From assembly GCA_016721865.1 (NCBI GenBank), contig JADKHF010000027.1, positions 1 to 47,935 on the forward strand: DNA of 47,935 bases. The letters are read 5' to 3'. The translations under genes were made by a program, and so were the position numbers. A model generated the notes under the pieces. That model did no database searches, was not told where the DNA came from, and was given only the letters and a program-made list of their open reading frames with translations. The DNA is from Nitrosomonas sp. GTDB taxonomy: Bacteria > Pseudomonadota > Gammaproteobacteria > Burkholderiales > Nitrosomonadaceae. Below are positions 28,715 through 38,272 of this stretch, one piece after another; position 1 is the stretch's first letter; each line of letters starts with the position of its first letter.

Positions 28715-29371
28715 CTATTCTAATGAAACGCGCAAGGAAGAAGCAGCTGCCCATGGCGCGAAAACAAGCGATACTAAAAGAAATGCACCGATTAATGACA
28801 AATGTGCATCAAAACCAACTCCAGCCATATTAGCCTCAACAGCGCCGGCACCAAAAATCAGCACAGGAATATATAGAGGCAATACTAATAAAGAAACCAA
28901 AACCCCCCTCGCAATCCTAAAGTCAGTGCTGCTCCGATGGCGCCAATTGAGGCTTAATACAGGAGTACCCAGCAATAAAGCAGTTGTTAAAACAAACAGT
29001 GCCTCAACCGGCAAGTCATATTGAATACCTAATACAGGTGCCATCAGCACCAGCGGCACTCCAGTTACCAGCCAATGCGCCAATGCTTTTCCAAGCACTA
29101 AAAGTGACAGTGATTGCGGTGACAGCAACATTTGCTCCAATGTGCCATCAAGATAATCATTCGAAAACATTCTACCGAGAGATAACATTGAAGCCAGTAA
29201 AGCTGCAACCCATACCACACCGGGCGCCATCGTACGCAACATACTCATTTCCGGCCCAACACTTAAAGGAAACAGACTGACTACAATAATAAAAAAAAAT
29301 AGAGTCGTTAACACATCCGATTGGCGTCGCATAGCCAGTAACAAATCACGTTTAATTATCCACATAAACAT
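28715..29371 (-). CDS. ccmB: Heme exporter membrane protein CcmB
   Basis: 218 residues in the sequence as given, six membrane helices. CcmB is the permease of the CcmABC complex. Typical features are FMWIIKRDLLLAMRRQSD, MAPGVVWVAALLASMLSLGR and DGTLEQMLLSP. The segment at about residues 138-156 (NWRHRSSTDFRIA) is out of register: one extra A near 28946 and one missing G in the run near 28905 turn the expected SLIGAIGAALTLGLRGG into a charged patch. This is almost surely two compensating sequence errors. Confidence 0.93.
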   Translation of the reverse strand: MFMWIIKRDLLLAMRRQSDVLTTLFFFIIVVSLFPLSVGPEMSMLRTMAPGVVWVAALLASMLSLGRMFSNDYLDGTLEQMLLSPQSLSLLVLGKALAHWLVTGVPLVLMAPVLGIQYDLPVEALFVLTTALLLGTPVLSLNWRHRSSTDFRIARGVLVSLLVLPLYIPVLIFGAGAVEANMAGVGFDAHLSLIGAFLLVSLVFAPWAAASSLRVSLE

Positions 29372-29372
29372 A

Positions 29373-29988
29373 TCAGGCCAAGTGCAACTGTGTTGTTGAT
29401 GTTGCTGTTAAATCAATTTCTTGGTGAGTCGTCATTACCACTATACCGCCTTGCTTCAAATGTTGCTCCAGCAGCCCCTGAATCAATCTGACTGCCATTA
29501 CATCCAATGCAACCAAAGGTTCATCCAGAATCCATAAAGAAGTTTTACATACAAGCAAACGAGCCAACACAACGCGACGCCGTTGGCCCTGTGATAAGAC
29601 CTTGACAGGCAAGGCCTCTCTTCCGCCCAACCCCATATATTCAAGCGCTTCACTTGCCTGAGCATCGTTGATTTCAAAACCTGCCAGTGCGCTTGAAATG
29701 CGCAAATTCTCGATTACCGTCAAATCATCTTTAGTACCACTCAAATGACCAATATACGTCATAGCAGCAAAATAATCACCATTTAAGGAGCGAATTGCGG
29801 TGCCACTCCAGAAAATCTCACCAACGGACAAGATTTGACAATCCACATAGCATGCGTAACAAGCTGGTTTTACCACTACCATTAAGACCACGCACTTGCA
29901 TTAAACCACCAACTTCAAGCGAAAAATTGATATCCTTAAAAAGCTCGCGATCACCACGAACACATGCGAGACTAATTCCTTGCAACAT
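29373..29988 (-). CDS. ccmA: Heme exporter ATP-binding protein CcmA, frame-broken
   Basis: ABC ATPase of the heme exporter. From ATG at 29988: MLQGISLACVRGDRELFKDI, Walker A LNGSGKTSLLRML, then a shift near 29838. It continues with the Q-loop region YIGHLSGTKDDLTVIENL, the signature LSQGQRRRVVLARLL, Walker B LWILDEP, and the switch His in TTHQEIDL. Repaired length is about 205 residues. Its end is two bases from the ccmB start. First gene of ccmABCDEFGHI. Confidence 0.95.
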
Positions 29989-30243
29989 TATTTTTGATCA
30001 ATCGTTGGAATAAGCGGGCGATTATAACGCATTGATGATTCCTGTAACACTGTTGAAGAACTTAGTACAAGCATTTCGACATTACTGAAAACCGCGGAAA
30101 ATTTCTATCGACTGGAAAAACCGCTTATCAATAAGAACATAGAAACAAAAACCTGCCTTCTATTATTGATTATTGCTTCGGCATGAATTATTCATGAGGT
30201 CGCATGTCCGTGCTTTCAACAGAATTTCAACAGAATTTAGTTG
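29989..30243. promoter_or_regulatory. Upstream region of the ccm operon
   Basis: This 255-base gap must hold the ccmA promoter on the minus strand and the 3' end of the methyltransferase transcript. Neither was located with confidence. Confidence 0.3.
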
Positions 30244-31394
30244 CTATCCCTTCCTAAACTCCGCCAAAGCTTCAATATGCGGGGTGTGGGGAAACAAGTC
30301 AACAAGTTGAATATCCGTGATTGACCATCCATTCTGGTTAAAAAACCAGGCATCACGGGCGAAGGTTTCTGGGTTACAGGAAATATAGTAAATTGTTTTT
30401 AGAGCGGCGAAGCTTGCGAAAAAACCGTGGTGTTTTTTTAATCCGGAACGGGGTGGGTCGAGCACCAAAGTTTCTGCATCGAAGACATTTTTTCTTATAT
30501 TTCTCCAGATGGAAGGTTTAAAAAGATCGGCGATATGGGTAGTTAATTTGGCGAGATTCCTGGCTCTGAGTGCCTGGATCGCAAGCCGTTCTGATTCGTA
30601 AGCAACGATAGATGTACAATTGGATTCGTCAATAATTCCCGTGAAATTTCCTGAGCCGCAGAATAATTCCACCACTTTTCCCAATTGCAGATTGTCTGAG
30701 AGTTTCTGCCGCAACCAAGCTTGCATCCATTCGTTTTGTTTCGTGTTACCTTGTTTGAAAGGGCGTTTCATGTTCATGTGGATTTCATCGGCCTGCATAT
30801 CATCGTCTAGTTCAATAAACTGCCAGTTGTTTTCCGAATCCACTTGCCATGCACTATTGGGTAATCTCTGTAAGGCTGTTTTTAAAAGATTCCGGCAGCT
30901 CTCATTGAGGACAACACAGTCACTGATCGGTGCGATATGATGAGAGTCTTCAGACACAAAACCAAGCTTCACGCCGTCCGTTTTTACCTGACAACGATTG
31001 CGATAGCCGTATAAATGCGGTGCAGGATGGATGGGGCCGATACTTAATCGTGTGGTATCAAATCCAGCCCTTTTCATGGCATATACAAAGCGATTCCTTT
31101 TTGCTCAAGCTGGCTTGTATAATCGGCAATCATCCAGGGACAACCGGTGCAGGAATCTTCTTCCAAGCCAACGAAAGGGCATACGGGCTTTTGTCTTTGT
31201 GCGGATGAATGCGTGAGCATAATCAATTTGGCATAGGCAAATTTTTTGTTGTTAAGCGGCTTATCGATGACTTCAAACTCACCGACATCCCCGGGCCATG
31301 TGCCATAAACAAAATAAGACATGCTGTTTTGATCGTTTTTGACAACACCCAGGCCTTTTTGTGATAAATGTGTAATCGTGCCATTGAATTTCAT
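30244..31394 (-). CDS. 23S rRNA uracil-C5 methyltransferase (RlmD type), frame-broken
   Basis: TrmA/RlmD-family enzyme, likely acting on U1939-type positions. The N-terminal TRAM domain (MKFNGTITHLSQKGLGVV) is followed by an iron-sulfur cysteine set (CPFVGLEEDSCTGCPWM, and ISDCVVLNE later). The SAM site is VVELFCGSGNFTG, the catalytic segment LVLDPPRSGLK, and the nucleophile region YYISCNPETFARD. The frame shifts near 31090 in the run AAAAAGG; repaired length is about 383 residues. The exact target (RlmC, RlmD or a dual enzyme) cannot be told from this. Confidence 0.9.
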
Positions 31395-31437
31395 ATTGAA
31401 TAATTTGTTCTTGTTTTATTGATAAGGAGAATCCGCT

Positions 31438-31905
31438 GTGGCGAATCCCTATGAAAATTTTAAAAAAGATCCCGAATCATTGGAAACCAACTTGACTACT
31501 TTACAGTTCCATGTGACGCAAAATGCCGGTACCGAACCGCCGTTTCAAAACGAATACTGGGATCACAAAGCTGCCGGGATTTATGTTGATATTGTATCGG
31601 GTGAACCGTTGTTTGCGTCGATTCATAAATTTGATTCGGGTACAGGCTGGCCCAGTTTCTACCAACCGATTAATGAATGGGCAACCCAACTCAAAAGTGA
31701 TTATGCGCTATGGGTTCCACGCACGGAGGTCCGAAGTCGTTATGCGGACAGCCATTTAGGCCATGTATTCAACGATGGCCCGCCACCCACCGGCATGCGC
31801 TATTGTATAAACTCTGCTGCATTAAAGTTTATTAAAAAAGAAGATCTGCACGCGATGGGCTATGAAAAATTAGTGGTATTGTTTGAAGATGAAGAAAAAA
31901 AGTAG
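31438..31905 (+). CDS. msrB: Peptide methionine (R)-S-oxide reductase MsrB
   Basis: 155 residues from GTG at 31438, with AAGGAG eight bases upstream. MsrB repairs methionine-R-sulfoxide. The catalytic Cys is in GMRYCINSAAL, and SGTGWPSF, RSRYADSHLGHVF are family motifs. The CxxC pairs that bind structural zinc in many MsrB proteins are absent (GIYVDIVSGEPLFAS), as in the zinc-free subgroup. Divergent from the methyltransferase. Confidence 0.96.
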   Translation: MANPYENFKKDPESLETNLTTLQFHVTQNAGTEPPFQNEYWDHKAAGIYVDIVSGEPLFASIHKFDSGTGWPSFYQPINEWATQLKSDYALWVPRTEVRSRYADSHLGHVFNDGPPPTGMRYCINSAALKFIKKEDLHAMGYEKLVVLFEDEEKK

Positions 31906-33346
31906 AGCATCAATGGCTGAAAGCGAATCACCTTTAGAAGAATTATTGACTGCGCGGTGGCCTTCATTATTACATGCGCTCATCTGCTTGACCGGTGTAT
32001 TTTTGCTGATTTCGTTTGGTCTGTTTGTATATGGCGCCAGCATACATGCGATCATTTTTCTGGCATTGGTTTGGGTGAGTCTGCAAGCACGATGGCTGGG
32101 CCATTCCTTTACCAATATCCGGCACATGATGGATGAAGGTATTACCAAGGCGCTACCGGCCATTTATATTTTTCTGTTGATCGGCATGATCATTGCCAGC
32201 TTCATGCAAAGCGGCACCATTGCAAGTCTGCTTTACTACGGCATAGGCCTGCTCAGTCCGACCATATTTCTGGCAACTGGACTGATCTTGTGCAGCTTTA
32301 TGTCGGTCGCCACCGGCACATCCTGGGGAACCGTTGGAACGGTCGGCGTGGTATTGATGGGTATTGGTGATGCGATTGGCATTCCGTTAGCGCTCGTGGC
32401 TGGCATGATCGTCTCCGGCGCTACTTTTGGTGACAAATTATCGCCTATTTCCGATACGACCAATCTGGCGGCCATGAGCGCCGGAACAAATCTTTACCGG
32501 CATATCGGTGCCATGCTCTACACCACTATTCCTACATTCCTCATTGTTCTGGGTATTTTCATTTTCTGGGGCATGCAATATGGTGACAATGCATTGCCGA
32601 GAGGTCATATCGATAAAATCCGCACGGCATTGGCAGGATCTTACCAGTTAAATCTGTGGATAACATTGCTGCCCTTATTACTGATGTTTGGATTGAGCAT
32701 CAAACGCTATGCTGCGGAAGTCAGCATGACGTGCAGTATTGCACTGGCCATGTTGATTGCCATTCTTTATCAAGACAAGGATGGCATTAATGTAATCAAC
32801 GCGCTCTGGCTGAATTCAGCAGGAACTACCGGAATTGCAAGTGTCGATGCTTTGCTTGGCCGTGGCGGTGTTTACAGTATGGCGTGGACATTATTGCTGT
32901 CTATCATGGCACTCGCACTTGGCGGAATTCTGCATCACGCCGGATTTCTACGTGTGTTGCTGGTGCATATCATCGCACGCATCCAACGAATCAGCACACT
33001 CATCGCCACGACCATTGCATCCGGATTGATTGGTAATATGGCAATGGAGAAGCTTTATATTTCGATTATCCTCAATTGCCAGTTATTCAAAGGCACATAT
33101 CAGGAGCGTGGATTGGATAAAGCCGTGTTGTCGCGCTCGGTAGAAGAAGGTTCCACGCTGACCACTGGACTTATTCCATGGACTACGGCCGGCACCTTCT
33201 ATACCGCCACCCTTGGAATCCCCACATTAGACTATGCACCGTACGCTTTGCTGAATTTGCTGAATCCTTTAGTTTCTATGGGCATGGCAGTATTAGGGGT
33301 TGGGTTGTTGCAAGGAAAAACCAATGGTTGGGGAAAGGATAAATAA
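31883..33346 (+). CDS. NhaC-family Na+/H+ antiporter
   Basis: About 487 residues (477 if the ATG at 31913 is used), eleven or twelve membrane helices. VATGTSWGTVGTVG, GATFGDKLSPISDTTNLA and TTGLIPWTTAGTFYTATLG are hallmarks of NhaC-type antiporters. The upstream start overlaps the msrB end by 23 bases, so the two may be coupled. The substrate could be another cation or a malate/lactate type pair, as in some NhaC relatives. Confidence 0.9.
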   Translation: MKMKKKSRASMAESESPLEELLTARWPSLLHALICLTGVFLLISFGLFVYGASIHAIIFLALVWVSLQARWLGHSFTNIRHMMDEGITKALPAIYIFLLIGMIIASFMQSGTIASLLYYGIGLLSPTIFLATGLILCSFMSVATGTSWGTVGTVGVVLMGIGDAIGIPLALVAGMIVSGATFGDKLSPISDTTNLAAMSAGTNLYRHIGAMLYTTIPTFLIVLGIFIFWGMQYGDNALPRGHIDKIRTALAGSYQLNLWITLLPLLLMFGLSIKRYAAEVSMTCSIALAMLIAILYQDKDGINVINALWLNSAGTTGIASVDALLGRGGVYSMAWTLLLSIMALALGGILHHAGFLRVLLVHIIARIQRISTLIATTIASGLIGNMAMEKLYISIILNCQLFKGTYQERGLDKAVLSRSVEEGSTLTTGLIPWTTAGTFYTATLGIPTLDYAPYALLNLLNPLVSMGMAVLGVGLLQGKTNGWGKDK

Positions 33347-33465
33347 TAATCTCGTTTAATAGCGCGCAACAACTCGTTAGTGCTATTGCAAAATAAATGT
33401 TGCCTATATTAGGTTGCACGCCAGTAATTACAAAAATGCTAATTTGTATAACATTAGGAATTAAT

Positions 33466-33834
33466 ATGAAAGGAGAATCAGACCCTCGGAGTAATTGGAA
33501 AAAGATACTTATTGTCCTATCGGCCCTAATTGGTGGATTTCTATTGTCGTTCCTTGGTTTCGGATTGCTTTGGAGTGGCATACGTTGGCACTTCCAGCTA
33601 ATTATGTTTTTCCCGTTTCTTCTATTGTCGTATGCGGTGTTCCGCTGGAGCAAAGAGGCTATGAGCATTTGCGCCTTCATAGTTTATGGCGCTGCGCCAC
33701 TTGGAATACTGTTTACCCAATTTCGTGATAGCAACGGCTCACCTTATGCCAATTCTTGTTTCTCTGAGCTGGCTCCTAGGAATAATTGCCGGTTGTTTCC
33801 TGGGGAAATTATCTTTGGGTTCGCAGCCTGAATG
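33466..33834 (+). CDS. Small integral membrane protein, one frameshift
   Basis: Not recognised. From ATG at 33466 (MKGESDPRSNWKK), three or four membrane helices (ILIVLSALIGGFLLSFLGFGLLW, LIMFFPFLLLSYAVF, ICAFIVYGAAPLGILF). Near 33742 the last helix changes frame: SWLLGIIAGCFLGKLSLG continues to TGA at 33832-33834. About 122 residues when repaired. Confidence 0.55.
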
Positions 33835-34009
33835 ATCTAAAGGGCGCCTCCAAAAATTCATCTAACGCTCATTGCAGTAGACGCCCCCCCCTGATCATGA
33901 AAAGAAACTTTGGGGTGGGAGGTGGCGGAGAGAGATCGCGCAGATTTCTTGGTGACTTGATCCCGCACTCTAAACGGAACGACTCAACCATATTACACTT
34001 GTTAATCAT

Positions 34010-34144
34010 GCTTCAGCCAAATCAGTGTTTGAGACCTACATGCGATTTTATAACTACGAACGATTTCATCCAGAAATTGGCTATACAACGCCCAACAAAC
34101 AATCCAGAAAAATAAAAAAACAGCTTAAAAATATTCCAAAATAA
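34010..34144 (+). pseudogene. IS3-type transposase C-terminal fragment
   Basis: The frame ending at 34144 reads SAKSVFETYMRFYNYERFHP and EIGYTTPNKQSRKIKKQ. This is the C-terminal end of the integrase core of IS3-like transposases, which close with a segment resembling YNYERPHxxLGYxTP. The rest is missing. Upstream 33840-34010 has no recognisable frame. Confidence 0.7.
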
Positions 34145-34169
34145 ATTGACCATTACAACCACGCTCCTG

Positions 34170-34648
34170 TTTTTGTAGGCCGGGTACGCCTATGTGCCAT
34201 ACAGCTCGCTGGAGAGCGTAATCGAGCAGAGCAAGGAAGCCTACTACCTTGCGTTGCGGCAGACGCAGAGAACGATACGAACGGGGTCGCCAAACTGGCA
34301 GCCGTGGCTGGTGCTCTTCCTGCGCTCCCTGGCCGAACAGGTCCGGCGCATGGAGAAGAAGGTCGAGATCGAGCGCGAGAAGATCGTGCTGGCGGCCATG
34401 CCTGAACTGCAGCTACAGATCGTCGAGTTCACCCGAGAGCACGGCCGCGTCACCATTGGCGAAACCATCAAGCTGACCGGGACCAGCCGCAATACGCTCA
34501 AGCACCACTTCCGGGCTCTGGTCGAACGCGGCAAACCTAAACCAGCACGGCAGGGGCCATGGTGTCTGTTACAACCTGCGCTGCCCACCCCGCCACCATT
34601 TTTTTAAAGTCTCACAAGACCCGACAAGAACCCGGAAATGATCATAAA
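34170..34648 (+). pseudogene. Fic-family protein C-terminal fragment, GC-rich
   Basis: YVPYSSLESVIEQSKEAYYL, LRQTQRTIRTGSPNWQPWLVLFLRSL and the winged-helix end (GRVTIGETIKLTGTSRNTLK, HHFRALVERG) match the C-terminal third of Fic/DUF4172 proteins. The core motif HxFxDGNGR is absent. The last part shifts frame near 34540 (HGRGHGVCYNL). Local GC is clearly higher than in the flanking AT-rich DNA, so the fragment came from another genome. No start codon of its own. Confidence 0.75.
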
Positions 34649-34711
34649 CAGAGTCTTTCCAAGTTTTTATTGTCTATAGCATCATAAATATATCTTAGAG
34701 AAAGTGGTACT

Positions 34712-35308
34712 ACTAAAAATGGCTAGAAGCCTGTCGGACTTAAGGTCAATGTACTGCGCCAATGGGAAAACGGTTCATATTTCCTCAATTTTTTATATGC
34801 CCATGAACTATTCTCAGTTTGATACTTTTAGGGGATGATTGAAGGCTCTATGTTGCGCCTTAACATGCAATTTCGGCGAATTTTCCTGTATTTCACCCTT
34901 GCTACTGAAAATAGTATAATTTTTATTATATAGGCTCGCTATGCGCTTCTAATTTGAGAAAATCCGCACTCGTTCTCCACTTGGCTCGCTACGATTGCTT
35001 AAGTCCGACAGGTTCCTAGAAGAAGTAATCCGATCACTATAATGCACTCGTACCATATCAAAATTTTTTAAAACTGTGACCGCAAATTCGCACAAATTGG
35101 TATCGTCTATCATGAAATGACGAAATTTACTGCCGCCATTACCAACTTGCATTGTCATAAAATAACTTCTACTTGTGCTCTTGTTTTTAATCACATTCGT
35201 TATTCTGCCAAACTCAACATCATAGGAAATCTCTCTATCCATAGTATGGATGTCAACAACCAAATGTTTCTGTTCCAATGGCTGATTTCCAGAATCGATA
35301 AAAGTCAT
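34712..35308 (-). pseudogene. Hypothetical gene interrupted near its 3' end by a small IR element
   Basis: The frame from ATG at 35308 (MTFIDSGNQPLEQKHLVVDI, then EFGRITNVIKNKSTSRSYFM) reads to RVHYSDRITSSR at about 35020. There a 287-base element with inverted ends begins. Without the element and one target copy, the frame would close after a few residues (SSHF and stop near 34712). Not recognised; about 100 residues. Confidence 0.5.
34729..35015. mobile_element. MITE-like element with 15-bp inverted ends, 287 bp
   Basis: CCTGTCGGACTTAAG at 34730-34744 is the exact complement of CTTAAGTCCGACAGG at 34998-35012. CTAGAA flanks both sides (34723-34728 and 35016-35021); the duplication may be only the CTAG core. 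There is no transposase inside. It resembles an internally deleted IS1182-type element; the fragment at 21305 has a related end. Confidence 0.7.
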
Positions 35309-35562
35309 GCTCTCAAGTCCACGTGATATTTCGCCAGCAAATCATAAAGATTTATGGACGATGGATTCCGCAGAAATAAGAATTTGGTTCTAGCCTCTCA
35401 TCCAATTTGATTCTTCAAATTCGACCATATTTCAGATTGATGCTATACGCCCGCCAGGACAAATTGCCGGTATCGTTCCATTGCGGCGATTCATAACAAT
35501 TGGGTACCTACCGGATGGCATTAAAATGCTTTTGGGGCAATAGTACTGCCAAGGTTAAATAA
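35309..35562. other. Gap with a diverged repeat copy
   Basis: No gene is visible. The stretch 35341-35398 (ATCATAAAGATTTATGGACG and onwards) is similar to 36281-36338. Confidence 0.4.
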
Positions 35563-35711
35563 GGCTATGTCACAATTAACTGTTGAAGTTTTAGTAAAAA
35601 TATAATTATAAACGGTACTATTATCTACAATAAAAAAACTCTCTTAACCATTTGATTGATAAAATTTTCGCGGTTTTGGAAATTCATTCAACAGTTAATT
35701 GTGACATAGCC
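35563..35711. mobile_element. 149-bp MITE with 25-bp perfect inverted ends and 8-bp target duplication
   Basis: The 25-base ends at 35563-35587 and 35687-35711 are exact inverted copies, beginning GGCTATGTCACAATTAACTG. Both sides carry TTAAATAA (35555-35562 and 35712-35719). The inside is AT-rich with no coding frame. An 8-base duplication and GGC...GTCA-type ends suggest mobilisation by a transposase of the IS6 or IS1595 type elsewhere in the genome. The intact ends show a recent insertion. Confidence 0.9.
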
Positions 35712-35898
35712 TTAAATAAGATCCTGTTCTCATTTTAACCAGATGGGTATATGGCGAATTATTTAATACAATCAATTGGTTACGCATTTTATCTAAGCAT
35801 CAGGTTTAGTTTAGCATTTTATTGATCTATATCAATGAATCAAACCTTGATTTGACTGAAAATTCAGCTTCCACTAATTGTTAAATTTGGAGGTAATA

Positions 35899-36009
35899 AT
35901 GGAGATGCTAGAGACAGAAGATGTTATTACATTTAAAATTGGGTATTAATTTAACAATCATAGGCGCAGTGGCGGTGGCTTTGATTTTTATTTCAATGTA
36001 CTTTTCATA
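35899..36009 (+). CDS. Tiny single-helix membrane protein
   Basis: A strong ribosome site (GGAGGTAATA) precedes ATG at 35899, but that frame stops after 16 codons. A frame shifted by one base, with its own ATG at 35922, reads MLLHLKLGINLTIIGAVAVA then LIFISMYFS to TAA at 36007-36009. A one-base change in TTTAAAA would join them into about 36 residues with one membrane helix. Alternatively the second ATG starts a 28-residue protein. Not recognised, but the ribosome site argues that it is expressed. Confidence 0.45.
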
Positions 36010-36676
36010 AGTATTAGACGCAAGCGCTTAAATTTTCTTAATATAGAGTGTTTCAATGAACTGCCTCGCCCCTTTAGGGCGGGGCATCAATGCTGTGAGC
36101 ATCTGCAAGGTTAGAAAAGCACAAGATCTCTATCTTCGTGTAATTATAAAACTCTTTCCCCGCTTCTTATCATAGCTCCTGATCACGTGTTCATCACCCT
36201 GATGGCTAACAGTACTGACAAATATAGCCATTATTCCCAAATTCACCGCTCCCAGCAAATGGGACATAAGGACGAGGCAGATCATAAAGATTTACGGGCA
36301 ATATATTCCTCAGAAACAGGAAAACTTAGTTCTAATCCTGATTGGCTCACCCAAACCAGACAAATCTACTAACTGGATTGCCAGGGCCTTAGTTTAGATT
36401 CTAGTGGCCAACTGCCTTAGTTACTGGATTGTTAAGTCAAACATTATTGTTAATCACTCAACAGAAAGAAAAGCTGAAAGCATAAAACTGTTAACCACTG
36501 TTGAGACGAAAAACAGGGGAACCTAGCCAAAACAGGCGGATAAGCGCTGTTTATGCATACTAAATTAGTATTTTTGGCTTATTTTCAAACCGTAGCGGCA
36601 CGCAGATAGTTTTCATCGGCCTGCTAACAAATTGGAGCCAGTTATCAAGCAGCAGCTAACCAGCCCCCATTTGAAT
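36010..36676. other. Gene-poor stretch with hairpin and repeat
   Basis: A hairpin lies at 36063-36085: GCCTCGCCC, loop of five, GGGCGGGGC, with one T-G pair. It resembles REP-type palindromes and the one upstream of lepA. 36281-36338 is a diverged copy of 35341-35398. A 61-codon frame at 36187-36372 has no good start and I do not believe it. Nothing else seen. Confidence 0.45.
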
Positions 36677-37069
36677 TTACACAAGAATAGCGGTCAGTTT
36701 TGCTAACAATCCATTAATCATGGGTTGAAATACGCCCAAGAAATTATTCAATTGTAGAACACCAACAATAAGAATCAATAATCCACCAGCAACAATTCCA
36801 TATTTAAGACCCAGCACAAAATTAGCTGATGCTGGGGCACGCGTATAGGTTTGATTAGAAAATGCCAAAAATATTTTTAATATGCCCAGCAAAATACCTG
36901 TAGCTATACAGCCAAAAAATAATTGTAGTGCACAGAGAACTCTTTTGGTTAAATCCGCATCGGCTAGCTCAAGGCTTGAGAAGCGGAGACAAACAATAAT
37001 CACAAAGAGTAAAATGAGGGAGTTCCAGAAGCCTCCAAATCTAGTTCTTATCTCACTTTCCATACTCAT
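36677..37069 (-). CDS. Small membrane protein, unknown
   Basis: From ATG at 37069, with GGGAGAG six bases upstream, it gives 130 residues: MSMESEIRTRFGGFWNSLIL. Three membrane helices (SLILLFVIIVCLRF, ALQLFFGCIATGILLGILKIF, YGIVAGGLLILIVGVLQL). Not recognised. Isolated from other genes. Confidence 0.65.
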   Translation of the reverse strand: MSMESEIRTRFGGFWNSLILLFVIIVCLRFSSLELADADLTKRVLCALQLFFGCIATGILLGILKIFLAFSNQTYTRAPASANFVLGLKYGIVAGGLLILIVGVLQLNNFLGVFQPMINGLLAKLTAILV

Positions 37070-37601
37070 AAAATCTCTCCCTTTTAAATTAAAACTGAAT
37101 AAGTAATAAATCGCTATATGCACAATATCATAAAAAACTTGTTTAACTTATACGCCTGCGCTTTCCAAAGTTAGCGTAAGCGTATTCAAGCTACTGATAA
37201 ATCTTGTATCCAGACTGTCCCGGAACCTGATAATTAAAGCCAAATTAGTTTTAGAATCCATAAATACATGCAGCCTGCTTATTTTACATAACTTATATAC
37301 AAATAAATGTGCCTCTATATTATTTTCAGTAGGAAAGTTGGAACATGGGAAAATCAGCAGAAATTGCAAGATATGGAGCAACTTGAAGCCTTTAAATATC
37401 CCCAAAAAGTATCAAAATGAAAATAGTCCATAAACATTAAAATAAATGAATTAAGAGAACATATTCTTCATGCCTAACAACATACTGAAAAAATATGTAA
37501 TGATGAGGAATATTTTTTACAGAACAATATTCTGATGTTCTTGCTAATTGCATTTGCATCTCTATTTAATAAGATATTTTTATTCTTAGCGGGAGCGGTT
37601 T
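37070..37601. other. AT-rich gap before lemA
   Basis: These 532 bases have no convincing gene; a minus-strand frame at 37148-37405 has no ribosome site and a composition unlike coding sequence. The lemA promoter should be near the right end; GGGAGCGG at 37590-37597 is its ribosome site. Confidence 0.4.
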
Positions 37602-38210
37602 ATGCGCAATTTGTTATTGATCGTGGCAATTCTCTATTCTTTTGTTTTAAGTGGATGCGGCTACAATACACTACAGGCAACTGACGAACAGATTAAAGCC
37701 AGCTGGGCGGAAGTGTTGAATCAATACAAGCGACGCGCTGACTTGGTCCCCAACCTGGTTAATACGGTAAAGGGATTTGCTTCCCAGGAAAAGGATGTTT
37801 TGCTGGGTGTAACCAACGCCCGTTCCAGGGTTGGCGGTATTCAAGCGACACCTGAGCTAATTAATGATGCGGAAGCATTCGCCAAATTCCAGAATGCCCA
37901 GGGAGAATTGTCTAGCGCCCTTTCAAGATTGTTAGTAGTCGTAGAAAATTATCCAGAGTTAAAATCGGATGCTAATTTCCGTGACTTGCAGGCACAGCTG
38001 GAAGGCACTGAGAACCGCATTACTGTTGCCCGCAACCGATATATTAAAGCAGTGCAAGAATATAATATCGTGGTACGCTCTTTTCCCAGTAACCTTACGG
38101 CGATGCTATTTGGATTTCAAACAAAACCCAGCTTCACCGTAGAAAATGAGCAAGATATTTCCATTGCACCAAAAGTTGACTTTAATGTTCCTGACCCGAC
38201 AGCAAAATAA
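37602..38210 (+). CDS. lemA: LemA-family lipoprotein
   Basis: 202 residues. N-terminal lipoprotein signal with lipobox LSGC (VAILYSFVLSGCGYN). The LemA core is present: ASWAEVLNQYKRRADLVPNL, NTVKGFASQEKDVL, RLLVVVENYPELKSDANF and NRITVARNRYI. LemA proteins often sit next to TPM-domain genes, as here; the joint role is unknown, possibly membrane protein quality control. Confidence 0.95.
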   Translation: MRNLLLIVAILYSFVLSGCGYNTLQATDEQIKASWAEVLNQYKRRADLVPNLVNTVKGFASQEKDVLLGVTNARSRVGGIQATPELINDAEAFAKFQNAQGELSSALSRLLVVVENYPELKSDANFRDLQAQLEGTENRITVARNRYIKAVQEYNIVVRSFPSNLTAMLFGFQTKPSFTVENEQDISIAPKVDFNVPDPTAK

Positions 38211-38272
38211 AAGCACCTTTTACATGAGTACCCAGTTTCAATGTTTTCTTTAAAATTTAACCAGAGAGCAAG

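Noticed and set aside
36187..36372. 61-codon frame as a gene
   Set aside because: No ATG at its start, no ribosome site, and it contains the diverged repeat.
37148..37405. 85-codon minus-strand frame as a gene
   Set aside because: No ribosome site and no recognisable pattern; AT-rich spacer DNA easily gives such frames.
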